This document shows positions 1 through 10,924 of a stretch of 64,000 bases of DNA, one piece after another. Position 1 is the first letter of the stretch; each line of letters starts with the position of its first letter. A program made the translations under genes and the position numbers. The DNA is taken from positions 186,001 to 250,000 of the forward strand of contig CALZFC010000053.1 of the NCBI GenBank assembly GCA_945643635.1, read 5' to 3'. The notes under the pieces are model-generated. The model had not been told where the DNA came from. It saw only the letters and a list, made by a program, of their open reading frames with translations, and made no database searches. This DNA is from Allodiplogaster sudhausi. Lineage: Eukaryota; Nematoda; Chromadorea; Rhabditida; Diplogasteridae.

Positions 1-299
1 GACGGCTATGTTCCTGGTCGGGATTCAGTCATTCTTCTTCTTCTTCTTCTTCGTGAATGGGAGATAAGATCCCGCTGGATTGATGAATAAGTCGAAAGGT
101 CACGAAAGAGTCGTAAAACTCATCACAGTTACCCTATGACCGCTTTGCCTAAATATTTCGCAACAAGATGAAAATTATTCAAATAATGGTGTGATCTAGC
201 ATGGCGTGAGATTGTTATGGGCGCAATGATTAAAAACACAGTAATGCAGTACTTTTTATTTACCTATGATATTTCCAGCCGTGATCTCGGGTAAGGGAG
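1..299. other. Left edge, no gene recognised
   Basis: The stretch is AT-rich with a short TTC run near 35-52. It may be intron or upstream sequence of the partial gene that follows. I see no supported exon in it. Confidence 0.4.
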
Positions 300-806
300 A
301 CTTCCTCAAGATGGTCGACTACGATCTGCCCGGAGGGACACCTACAACAACTGCTTCGTCTCTGCGTTCATCACTCCTGGCTGCAAGGCACGCGCGCCAA
401 ATTCATTTTACCATTTAAAATGTCCATTTGAATTTTGAGAAACCACCAATAATTAATAATTTTTAGCCTTATTTAATATTTACTCGAAAATAATGTCAAC
501 TCCTTTTAGGATACGGACACGCGTAGGACGGGCTGCTACGAGTGGCGTCTCGGAGGCCAGACACATCCAGTCTACGCTGGATATTGGTGCGTTGCTCTCT
601 GCTCTTGACCTGTTGTTTCTAATCTCTGATCTTTGATCATTGATCTATCATCTTTTGATTCCAGGGTTAACAGCGCGTGGTACGCCGTGCAGCCGCCGGA
701 TGGCGGTGAGCAGGCGGTGCTCAGCATCCGCTATCGGGGCCTCGTTAACCTTCGTCCGCGATTCGCGCGCACTGCCTGCATGTCTGATCCATTCGCGACA
801 CGTTGA
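300..806 (+). CDS. 3' exons of an unrecognised cysteine-containing protein (gene X)
   Basis: I do not recognise the family. Two exons are well supported: 510-586 (77 nt) and 665-806 (142 nt, TGA at 804-806). They join in phase through a split Trp codon and encode a tail with the motifs TGCYEWRLGG and WYAVQPPDGG, ending SDPFATR. An upstream exon ending at 387 is likely, with the motif YNNCFVSAFITPGCK; its start is unclear because a stop lies just upstream in that frame. Its donor would be AAG followed by gcacgc, a GC rather than GT donor. An AATAAA lies 64 bases after the stop, so this is a true 3' end. The gene converges on the receptor-like gene to its right. The spaced cysteines suggest a secreted protein, but that is inference. 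The 5' part is missing or lies outside the window. Confidence 0.55.
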
Positions 807-869
807 GGAGCCCTGAGGGCCTTTCCTTCCTTTTTTCTCTCAACACACCCGGGGTGCAAGGTTTTATAG

Positions 870-875
870 AATAAA
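870..875 (+). terminator. Polyadenylation signal of gene X
   Basis: AATAAA follows the gene X stop codon. The same hexamer is kept at 4168-4173 behind the partial copy of gene X, within a longer conserved block (AATAAAGCTTTGA). Confidence 0.6.
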
Positions 876-1119
876 GCTTTGATGAGCTTTTGAATCCTTG
901 TTCACTGACGGTTTAAATGAAAGTTTAAATTGTTGCGAAACTGGGACGTCGCTGATCTCTCAGACGATTTGAGAAGTGCCTATGGATTCCTATCCTCATG
1001 TTCCCTTCATCTACTTGTTTTTAAGAGAGTTACATCAAACTGTAGTTAATTACATATTAATATTTTCTAGCGCTTATACTTATGACGGTGTTGTTGCTCT
1101 ATGCTCTTTAAAGAGGTAG

Positions 1120-3135
1120 TCATTGGAGCATCGAGGATATTCCCGTTAAATTCGGCCTCGTGAAGTGGAATCGCTGGGTGAGGAAATAGTATGCATTTTC
1201 GAGAAAGAAGACGAGCATTGCGAGACCGTAGAGGGCGAGTGCGACCTGAATATTTCACATTTTGAAGAATGAAAACTCGAATTCTCTCAGAATTTAGAAA
1301 TAACTTAATTGCTTACATTTCCGTAATAAAATCAATAAGAACTTATAAAACATGTTGCTTACATTAGATGCACTTTAACATAAATTAGCAACTAAGCGAG
1401 TAAAAAAATTAACAACAAAAACATACAGAAAAACCAACACAAATGTTGAGCTTGAGCGCATTGACGGGAATCGGCGAATACGAAATTTCAGCCTTAATCT
1501 CATTCACAAACTTTGGCCGATTCGTGAAGCGGCGCCACCAGTAGTTCTCAATCTTAACAAATGATAATTAAGTTATCCAACTTAAAAAGATCGAGTATTA
1601 TATTATGTAGTTTAATTTTAAAAAAAACTTATTGTTAATAACTTTAATGAGAAAGCATTTCCGACCATGTCCTCATTGAAAAGCTTTATTGCGATCGAGC
1701 TCATCAGTTTTTGCTGCTTCAGCGTGAAGCGCTTCTTGCTTAAACATTAGCTTGAATGTAAAGATATCAACTATATTGATACATGGCACCTTTTATTTAT
1801 TTAAATGCTCATGTGCATGTGGCAAAAGAAATCCTAGAAGAAAGCCAAAAACTGTTTGTTTGTGTGGAAATAATGAAAATATTTCTAATTGTAAGTGGAT
1901 CTGTACTTGAGCACACACCTAAAGTAGAGAGTTGACGGGTACGAAATGAAGAAACCGCCATTCTTCAAGGAATCTTCACGATCCATTGACTTTCTTCCTT
2001 CGGGAAGACCTTTCGGGTCGAGCCTTCAAAAATTGATTTAAATTTTAATTTTAAAAAAGAATATATTTCCTAATCTCTACACTTGTAGCAATAACAGAGG
2101 ATGTGCGTTAGGATTTAGTTGCCGACGCAGGTATCGTTAGATTCAAATGTTTTTTTTAAAATATAAACTAATCGATCGCTATTGTCCCTACTCACATCTG
2201 TACGGCGCACTTTAGCACGGCCGGCGACCTCGGATCGACCACGAATATTCGGTCGAGGTAGACAAACATGGCCGAGTGAGTCGTTGTCGAGCACAGCTGA
2301 AATAAAAAATAAATATTTTTAGAAAATTTTCTTGAACACGAATTTATTCTAGGAAATATGAAATATATAAACCGCGTCGAGATTGTCTTGCATCGTTCGT
2401 CCGACGAAGAGTGGCCCTTTTCCTGAGAACGCTTCTTGCTAAACAGAGATGAAACTGTTTTTTTCTATTCGATCATTAAATTATTACTGCAATATTATTA
2501 AACATTAATGTTTTAAACATTAAAAAAAGAATGTTTACCTTGTTTGGCGCATAGCCAATAATGTCCATAATAAGCTGCCCAGCACCATAAACGTTGAAGA
2601 TGACACGAGAATTGCCTGCGCGAACTTGCCGAACAAATTCTTCCATGCTTCTTAAAGATATTCACTTTAAGAGAGAATTCTCAGTACGACTCGACCACGG
2701 CTCTATCGAATTAAAAATTTAAAAAAAATGTGTATATAGACCAGTATCACTTGAATTGTTGGCTTTAGTCCATTGTGAGGGATCGGGGCCGATTTCGACT
2801 AGAGAAAGAGAGAGAGAAAGAGAAAAATAGAATGCAAAGAAGATGGAGAGGCTGGAGGAGAGAAGAGAAATAAAGGAGAAGAGAGCGAGAAAGAGAATGA
2901 GAGAAACAAAAAAGAAGGGGAGAGAGAAGAACGAGAGGGAGAGAGAGAGAGCGAGAGAGAGAGAGATTGACTGACCTCTTGCTCCCCCCTCGACGTATTC
3001 GAGTGTCTCACCGAGTGTCTTTGCCCATTCGCGCCACACTTCCCTGTAGATGCCACGCGGCATCCCGCCCCAATGCCAGAGATAGGGCACTGCTTCCGAC
3101 AAGTACATGTCGGCGCTCGAGACGCGGATCGGCAT
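1120..3135 (-). pseudogene. Ionotropic receptor-like gene copy 1, pore exons deleted
   Basis: Exon A (3135-2976) starts MPIRVSSADMYL and encodes the first part of the S1 ligand-binding lobe, ending in a good donor (G|gtcagt). Exon B begins at 2798 (EIGPDPS) but homology stops near 2775; the rest of B and all of C and D, which carry M1 and M3, are absent. The S2 exons follow intact and in phase: E 2650-2539, F 2438-2373, G 2296-2196, H 2023-1919, I 1738-1666, J 1552-1439, and K 1245-1120, the final hydrophobic helix (VALALYGLAMLVFF) with TGA at 1120. Without the pore helices it cannot be a channel as it stands. A spliced remnant could in theory give a binding domain only, but truncated B has no matching junction. 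It is most likely a pseudogene. Confidence 0.8.
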
Positions 3136-3159
3136 GGCCAGCTGAGATTCCTCCAATCA

Positions 3160-3500
3160 GCATACATGTGGTTAATAGTTGTAGAATATGAAAGTAAGAG
3201 TCGTGGAAGAACATGTGCATCTTATGAAATGAAAGAGTATCTAGTTGAAGAACAGTCAAAGAGTGAAAGCCAATTGCTTGATGGGTGAGAGTAACCTGAG
3301 ACTCTACTGCTCCCTCGACGATGAACGGGGGGAGGGGGGGGGGGTGTTATGTGACGAAGAGAGGAGAGAGGTGACAGAGAACGAGAGTGGTAAGAAGTAG
3401 AGGGAAGGAAACAGGAGAGCGATAAAGCATTGTTGGTGCAGAAGGTTGTTGACAGGGAGACGTAGAAGCATTGCTTCGAACTTCCAACTCTGAGGTTCTG
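3160..3500. repeat. 5'-flank repeat R1, partial copy
   Basis: This block lies just upstream of copy 1 of the receptor-like genes. It is shared with 11505-12020, 12715-13290 and 18540-19190: a GAAAGTAAGAGTCGTGG-like start, then a G-run followed by a purine-rich segment. It looks like duplicated 5' flank carried along with each gene rather than a separate mobile element. The stretch 3500-3790 shows nothing recognisable. Confidence 0.5.
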
Positions 3501-3794
3501 TACAGAGATTTAGACTTTGGTCGAGCTCTGTGATGCTGAAGCTGAGGATACGGATGTTTTGACTTCAGAGAGGTGTCGTGCATATGGTGATATATCGCGT
3601 AAGAAGATTATCATAGCTGCACTAGCTGCACTATTTCCTTGCCCCAAAGACCTACGTACGAAAGTACTCAATCCTACTACCCTCTATAAACGCCACCTGA
3701 GTCATTAACATACCGACTACTTCTTGTGCTCTACATTCCATATGCTGCATAGCAGGCAACATATGTAAGTAACTATCATGTAAACTCCTTTTAG

Positions 3795-4110
3795 GATACG
3801 GACACGCGTAGGACGGGCTGCTACGAGTGGCGTCTCGGAGGCCAGACACATCCAGTCTACGCTGGATATTGGTGCGTTGCTTTCTGCTTTTTATTCTTTT
3901 GGCCTATGATCTGTGATCTCTGATCTTTGATCGTTGAACTCTCATCTTTTGATTCCAGGGTCGGCAGCGTGTGGTACGCCGTGCAGCCGCCGGACGGTGT
4001 GAGCAGGCTGTGCTCAGCCTCCGCCATCGGGGCCTCGTTAATCTTCGTCAGCGGTTCGCGAGGACTGCATGCATGTCTGAGCCATTCGCGACCCGTTGAG
4101 GAGCCCTGCA
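3795..4110 (+). pseudogene. Partial duplicate of gene X, frameshifted
   Basis: Exons 3795-3871 and from 3959 are near copies of gene X exons 510-586 and 665-806, with the same splice sites and an AATAAA at 4168-4173. The upstream YNNCF exon is absent; homology starts right at the polypyrimidine tract before the first copied exon. In the last exon one base is lost in the PPDGG region (about 3993-4000), shifting the frame so the native C terminus is not made. This is a duplication-edge fragment that travelled with the receptor-like gene to its right. Confidence 0.75.
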
Positions 4111-4425
4111 GGCCTATCAACCTTCTTCCCTTCTTCTCTCATCACACCCGTGTGGCACTGTTTGTAGAATAAAGCTTTGAAGAGCTTTTACCTTATTGGT
4201 TCACTGACGGTTGACAATGAGATAAAAGTTATGAAAAATTATACGAAACTGCGACGACACTGATCTTGCAGGTGGTTCGAGAAATTAACTCCTTTCCTCC
4301 TCAAATTCCCTCTAACTTTTTCCTGTTACATATTCATAATCTCTAGTGTTTATACTAATGACGGGATTGTTGCTCTATGCACTTTAAAGAGAAAATTAAT
4401 CAATTTTTAAGTTAATCAAAATTAT

Positions 4426-7400
4426 TCATCGGAGCATCGAGTAAATTCCCATTAGCTTCGGCCTCGTGAAGTGGGAACGCTGGGTCAGGAAATAGTATGC
4501 GTTTTCGAGAACGAAGACGAGCATTGCGAGGCCGTAGAGGGCGAGTGCGACCTAAATATTTCACATTTTGAAAAGGGAAACTCGAATTCTCTTAGAATTT
4601 GGTAATAATTTGTTTGATTGCATGTTCGGAATAAATTCAATAAAAAACCTGGCCATAAAAAAGTTTTATTCAATTTTACAGCTCAGGAATTAATAATGCT
4701 TACATTAGACACACTTTAACTGGCAAATGACTAACATAAATTGCAATTAAACAAGTAAAAAAAAACCAACACAAATGTTGAGCTTGAGCGCACTGATGGG
4801 AATAGGAGAATATGAAATGGACGCCTTCATCTCATTCACGTACTTGGGCCGATTCGTGAAGCGGCGCCACCAGTAATTCTCAATCTTAAAAAAATTATAA
4901 TTATGTCCTCAATCTTAAATTGATCGATTATTAGGTTCGGTTGTTTCATTTAAAAAAAAACAACTTAATAACTTTAACGAGAAATCATTTCTTACCATGT
5001 CCTGATTGAAAAGCTTCATTGCGATCGAGCTCATCAGTTTTTGCTGCTTCAGGGTGAAGCGCTTCTTGCTTAAAAAAGGTTTGTATATAAAGATATTAAG
5101 AGAGCCTCTCTGTATGCCTCCAGTAGAGCCTGCCCCAGATCCAGATGTTGGATTTCGAGAATGAAAACATAGTCAGGCATGGCACAGGGCCCCATTAGCA
5201 AGATTAAAGGGTAAAAAAATTTTTCTAAAAATTTTTTTTGTGTGAACAGTTGAAAGTATGTATATTTTATGAATAGACGTATCTCGCTTCAAACTCAATA
5301 TTTCTCAATTTTCTTTTTTTTATTGACATCACGCATTTTTCGATTTTTCTGCAATTGTCAGAAAATGACCTAAAACTATTCAAAGCGCTGTATTTTCAAA
5401 GTTTTCAGCGAGAACAGAATGCGGATAATACTGTTCAGTACGCGACAAAATTCTCTACATCATACATCCATTACATCTGGATAGGGCGTCCCCACCAATG
5501 ACAGTATCGATTTTCCTATAGCGGTCGCGTCAAAACTGACAGATCCGCATTTTCCAACTTTTCGTGCAATCTTAATGTTTCGTACTCATCCAATACATCA
5601 TTCTGCTCCACGAAGCACACTATGATCAGAATCGATGTTTGTTTTGCAGATTTCCCGTGGTAAAAGCCCGCAAAAGGGTTTGCACGCGCGCAGATTTGAA
5701 CCCGCGACCCATGACATTCGACGTGCACAACCAATTGGCGAAAATGACATAAAAAAAATTCATTTCTGGAAAATGCTAAAACCAATCTTAAAGGTTGACC
5801 TATCAACCGATAGCTATTTTTGCGCTCTATCGAAATAAATATATCCGCCAAAAAGTGTAAATTGGCAGCAAGGCCAAATAAGTGGCCAAAATATTCGAAC
5901 ATAAAAAAGTAGATCAAACAATCTATACATCATAAGGTGATGTAAGGGATAGTTGTTCGCCTTCGCGAAACCTATCGAATGGCATATAACATGTGGCGAT
6001 AAGTTCAATCCGCGAGCAATAACTGCCGCGGTAAGGTATCACCAACAAATTGACTTCCCAAAGGAGTTCACGGCACTTTTTCGGTACTCCAGCCGAATAG
6101 CAAATAGTGCCTGATAAATAATGTCCTCTCTATTAGTAAGAGTACCGAAAAAGAGCCCTGAACTCTTTTGGGAAGTCAATTTGTTGGTGATACCTTACCG
6201 CGGCAGTTATTGCTCGCGGATTGAACTCATCGCCACATGTTATATGCCATTCGATAGCTTTCGCGAAAACGAACAACTATCCCATATATCACGTTATGAT
6301 GTATAGATTGTTTGATCTATTTTTTTGGGTTCGAATATTTTGGCCACTTATTTGGCCTTGCTGCCAATTTACACTTTTTGGCGGATATATTTATTTCAAT
6401 AGAGCGCAAAAATAGCTATCAGTTGATAGGTCAACCTTTAAGATTGGTTTTGGCATTTTCCAGAAATGAATTTTTTTATGTCATTTTCGCCAATTGGTTG
6501 TGCACGTCGAATGTCATGGGTCGCAGGTTCAAATCCGCGCGCGTGCAAACCCTTTTGCGGGCTTTTACCACGGGAAATCTGCAAAACAAACATCGATTCT
6601 GACCATAGTGTGCTTCGTGAGCAGAATGATGTATTGGATGAGTACGAAACATTAAGATTGCACGAAAAGTTGGAAAATGCGGATCAGTCAGTTTTGACGC
6701 GACCGCCATAGGAAAATCGATACTGTCATTGGTGGGGACGCCCTATCCAGATGTAATGGATGTATGATGTAGAGAATTTTGTCGCGTACTGAACAGTATT
6801 ATCCGCATTCTGTTCTCGCTGAAAACTTTGAAAATACAGCGCTTTGAATAGTTTTAGGTCATTTTCTGACAATTGCAGAAAAATCGAAAAATGCGTTATT
6901 TTAATGGAAATTGATATTTTTATGAAATTTTTGTAAGGAGATTTTATGAAAAGGAACAAGCTGAATCGAATGAAATGATTCATTTTATGTTACAAGAAGA
7001 ATTTAACTTCTTTTTCACGCATTCCTTGAATCCCACGGATCCGAGGTACGCCAATTTGAGGCTATTTTTGACAGCTTGGGAGACATCCAGGCTAAATGAA
7101 AAGAAGGTAAGTTATACAGTTTTTAATGCTCTACATTTGAGATATAACACCCACACACAAATGAGTATAAGGTACTTAACCGTCAAATTCAAATATTAAA
7201 AGTAATTTTTCGATGTGAAAATAAAATAGTTGACTGAAACATCTGGGCAGCTTTTGTTTAGAATCCAACGATGATGTCAATAAAAAAAGTAAATTGAGAA
7301 ATATTGATGTTAAAGAAAGTTACGTTCACTTAAACTTTTCCCCTACTTTTGCATGCCCAATCAAGGAAAAAAATTTTATAACAAAATTGACCTTCTAATT

Positions 7401-10363
7401 TTCTTCATAGTGCGCATAGGTACCCCTGATTAAATTTTGGATGGCCAAATCAAAAATTTTTACCCCGGGGCAGGCCCCCATGGAGGGCTGCTTGATCCTT
7501 ACAGAGAGGCTCTCTTAACTACATGCAGATACATAGGCATTCTTCGTCATTTATATTTTCATGTTCATAGTTTCGTGAATTTGTCTTTAAAAGAAGAATT
7601 CTGGAATAGAAGTGAAAATGATCTTTATTCATGTGGAAACCATTTGAATTTTTTAAAGGAGGTGCAAGGCTAATAAAAAATTTCTTGTTTTTTTTGCCTT
7701 ATTTGGTCAGGTTGAGCTAGAGAATTCGATTGTAAGTGCCCCGAAGTCACATAAACGCTTCTGCAGTGATTGTGAAGAGATTAACATTAGTCTCTACTTT
7801 GAAATCGCGACCAAAACTGTGGCCTACCAGGCCATTAGAAACGCGACCAAAACTGTGGCCTACCAGGCCATTTGAAACGCATGCATATGGTGCGCGCAAG
7901 CAATTTTGGCCGGGTTTTGCTTAACACGAAGGCTCATATGCCAGTTGCGCAAACCATAAGTTTCTGTGGAGACTGGCGAGGGACAGCACATTTCTGCGGA
8001 TTCTTTACCGTACTTTTTACCAATCTGTACCAATCTGTCAGGGACATCGTGGTAGGAGATTTTTCCTAACGGTCTCGTTTAAAGAAGGGCGATCACCGAA
8101 AAATTGCTATTGTATGTTCAAACGTGCAAAGGTTTCAAACGGAAGTCCATTTAATTACTCAAAAAAGTACGGTAGATGAGATCGCTAAAGTAGCGCTGGT
8201 TTCGAAGCGAGAAGTTATTGCTCGTTTAATTATTTCATACTGTTTTGCATAATATTTTTTAGTTTATTGTAGAATATTCACATACGAAAGGGATAAAGCA
8301 TGAAACAAACAAATGTCTTAAAATATTTGTAAATTTAATCTTCCCGCGATGGGTAAGTGGCAGCAAATCTACTGTCGAGTGCTGTAACACCACGGTTTTG
8401 CACTGACACCAATCACAAATTCATTCAAAAATTGCATTTTCAAGTATCTTAAACTTGAATATGGAACTTTTTTATGCTTTTTCATTTGCATTTTCTTTTT
8501 CCTCATGCCCGAGACTATTCGAAAATAGCTAAGATGTTTCAGAAATCGGCAATTACTTTTCGGTGATCGCCCTCCTTTAAGTGGTTTTTAGCCGCACCTA
8601 AAGTAGAGAGTTGACGGGTACGAAATGAAGTAACCGCCATCCTTCAAGGAATCTTCACGATCCATTGACTCTCTTCCTTCGGGCAGTCCTTTCGGGTCGA
8701 GCCTTCAAAAATTGAATGTGAATTTTATTTTTATAAAGATAGTTCCTAATCTCTACACATGCAGCAATAACATAGGAAGTGCGCTAGGATTTAGTTGCCG
8801 GCGCAGATATCCGGATTATAAATAAATAAAATATATCGATATTTTCACTGCTGACATTTGTACGGCGCACGGAAGCACGGCCGGCGACCTAGGATCGACC
8901 ACGAAAATACGGTCGAGGTAGATGTACATGGCCGAGTGAGTCGCTGTCGAACAAAGCTGAAACAAATAAATAAATAAAAATTACCAGAAAATTTTTTCCA
9001 GAATTTTCTTGAACGCGAGCATACATATGTACATATGTACATATGTATGTACATACTATGTATGTATATATTTGTTTTCATTGGCAGGTGTTTTTGCAGG
9101 AAATAAGTCAGATCTGTGAAATATGAAAAATATATAAACCGCGTCGAGATTGTCTTGCATCGTTCGTCCGACGAACAGTGGCCCTTGTCCAGAGAATGCT
9201 TCTGCCTAAACAGAAATGAAACTGTTTTTATTTTGTTCCTTCATTAAACTATTCCAACATTATTAAAAATATATATTGTTGCATTTCAAATATTTACCTC
9301 ACTTGGCATATATCCAATAATGTCCGTGATAGCCTGCCGATATCCATACTCGTTGTAGATGACACGAGCGTTGCCAACGCGCACTTGCCGAACAAATTCT
9401 TCTATGCTTCTTAAAAAAAAATTTTTTTTTAGTTTAAAAATATTTTTAATTTAATTTTAATTTCAAGTCTTTTTTTTTGCTCGAGGAAGCTTTCGTTCCT
9501 CGCGATGAAGATGGATTCTACATACTTCCTCGCACAGGCCAAACGATCTCTATTAAAAAAGTCAAATAAAAATCTACAAAAATATCACTTAAATTCTTTT
9601 CAAATTTTATTCATCTATTCATTAATATTACATGGTTAAAAAATTAGTGTAAAATCTATTGTATTTCTGAATCGCACGTTCGCGGTACTCGCGGCGAGAC
9701 GGCGGCGTTGCCAGTGAAGGCGGCCGAGTGAAGGGAAGCGAGGACGACGAATGCAATCGCGTAGCAAGCCACATGCACGCGAATCCCTCCTGAAACGATT
9801 ATTCGTTTTAAAACTTCCCGCCAAGTGAGTTCGTTATTCTTGGATCAAAATTCTCATTTTTATCGCCATTTTCCCAGCCAATTAAATGCAATCTCCGGCG
9901 AATAATTAAGATGCCGTTTTTTATACACGGACCTTTTCGTCCCTTCGTTAAACATAGATCCAAAACGTTTGATCGTTTTTTTTACTTTATATATAAATAC
10001 AAACAAGGTGATACTTCGCTAATCGTCACTCTTGATATCTACAACTTGTTTTCAGTACTAATTAATAATTAGGGAAAAATAATAAAAATATTTATACTGA
10101 TTAAACATGAAAAAACCTACTCGACGTTATAGCCGTCTTCTGGGCGGCTCGTTCAACGACGATGCCAAAAAGGACGAGGAGAACGAGAATGGCAAAGGCT
10201 GGATAGGAGAAGACGATGAAGGAGACAAGGTCTTGGTTGCTTGTGTAGGAGACACGCTCGTAGAAGGCTTCCTGGAGGGAGAGAGAAGGGGAGAGAAAGA
10301 GAGAAAGGGAGAGAGGGAGAGAAAGGGTGAGGGAGGAAGGGAGCGAGGGAGAGAGAAGGAAGT

Positions 10364-10406
<43 letters not shown>

Positions 10407-10709
10407 TGAGAGAGGAAGGCGAAGATTACAGATGGAGAGAGAGAGAAAGAGAGGGAGAGAGGGGGAAACTGAGAGAGACCAAGCTATAAGTGATTGGCAG
10501 CGTGGCGTATCGGAAGTCGCGTAGGCGGTCGGGCCGGAAGCTTTGGTCGATGAGAACGCCGTCAACCGTTCCGTTCTGAATGTCGCCGAGGATACCCGGG
10601 TGCCGGCCGGTCGAGGGGTCGGGGCCGCGTTCGGCTTGAGAAAGAGAGAGGGTACGCTTGTAAACGAGAGAGAGAGAGAGAGAGAGATAGAGAGAGAGAG
10701 CGAGAGAGC

Positions 10710-10752
<43 letters not shown>

Positions 10753-10924
10753 AGATTGACAGACCTCTTGCTCCCCCCTCGACATATTCGAGTGTCTCCC
10801 CGAGTGCCTTTGCCCATTCACGCCATACTTCCCTGTAGATGCCACGCGGTCTCTCTTCCCAATCCCAGAGATAGGGCATGTTGTCCGACAGGTACATGTC
10901 CGCACACGAGACGCGGATCGGCAT
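4426..10924 (-). CDS. Ionotropic glutamate receptor-like channel subunit, copy 2 (intact)
   Basis: A putative ligand-gated ion channel subunit of the plasma membrane, lacking the large amino-terminal domain of classical glutamate receptors. Eleven exons join in one frame (about 424 residues): A 10924-10765, B 10634-10480, C 10271-10121, D 9789-9678, E 9409-9298, F 9205-9140, G 8956-8856, H 8702-8598, I 5068-4996, J 4884-4771, K 4551-4426. S1 (A-B) starts MPIRVSCADMYL and includes DGVLIDQSFRPDRLRDF; the second Arg matches in position the Arg that holds the ligand carboxylate in glutamate receptors. C carries M1 (FIVFSYPAFAILVLLVLF), D carries M3 ending SLHSAAFTGN (position of SYTANLAAF), E-J form S2, K the last helix. 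The H-I intron is 3.5 kb because of inserted repeats. A CTCAG acceptor just before the ATG implies an upstream exon or trans-splicing; the D acceptor may lie 3 nt further in. Confidence 0.82.
5096..7518. mobile_element. 2.4-kb inverted-repeat foldback element in an intron
   Basis: Two arms face each other around a centre near 6060-6130. The left arm (5096-6060) reappears reverse-complemented in the right arm (6130-7518), and both ends read TTAAGAGAGCCTCTCTGTA going inward. The similarity is high in the inner arms; the outer part of the right arm (7290-7500) has diverged. The element sits in the H-I intron of the receptor-like gene and adds most of that intron's length. A single-arm relative lies at 51035-52432. 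Small open frames (for example 6221-6415 and its match at 51161-51355) are shared but show no transposase motif, so it looks non-autonomous. TTAA at both ends could be a target duplication or part of the repeat. Confidence 0.8.
6487..6545 (+). other. tRNA-like segment in the foldback element
   Basis: The segment resembles the middle of a tRNA gene: a D-arm-like CAATTGGTTGTGCACGTCG followed by a B-box GGTTCAAATCC at 6526-6536. Matching copies lie in the left arm (5749-5692, minus strand) and in the element at 51 kb (51428-51484, plus strand). No good acceptor stem is evident, so it is not a functional tRNA. It may be an internal RNA polymerase III promoter of SINE type. Confidence 0.5.
7519..8076. 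other. Remaining inserted intron sequence
   Basis: Between the foldback element and the next inverted-repeat element lies AT-rich sequence with one notable detail: a direct repeat of about 36 bases (AAACTGTGGCCTACCAGGCC core) at about 7806-7875. No coding signal was found. Confidence 0.4.
8077..8582. mobile_element. Inverted-repeat MITE, GATCGCCC family
   Basis: The left end reads TTTAAAGAAGGGCGATCACC and the right end is its inverse (GGTGATCGCCCTCCTTTAA). No coding capacity is seen inside. Shorter members with related ends lie at 39486-39651, 46679-46832 and 60733-60903; single right-end pieces lie near 20850, 25860, 30655 and 34830. Confidence 0.7.
10272..10479. repeat. GA-rich microsatellite, B-C intron of copy 2
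   Basis: Purine-rich imperfect (GA)n on the plus strand. It fills the intron between exons B and C. The open frames that run through it encode Ser/Leu or Arg/Glu strings and are repeat artefacts. Confidence 0.85.
10635..10764. repeat. GA microsatellite, A-B intron of copy 2
   Basis: Nearly the whole A-B intron is (GA)n. Equivalent introns in the other paralogues also hold (GA)n (2800-2970, 17470-17640, 24490-24520, 28890-29020, 33775-33840, 38005-38035, 42420-42480), so the repeat was present before the array expanded. Confidence 0.85.

Noticed and set aside
3347..3583. Minus-strand frame of 78 codons over repeat R1
   Set aside because: Not conserved in the other R1 copies and without exon signals.
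6487..6545. A functional tRNA gene
   Set aside because: The D-arm and B-box are recognisable, but no convincing acceptor stem closes the structure.
10101..10817. Long minus-strand open frame rich in Ser/Leu
   Set aside because: It runs from exon C through the GA microsatellite introns into B in mixed frames. Most of it is (CT)n read as Leu-Ser; only the exon parts are real.
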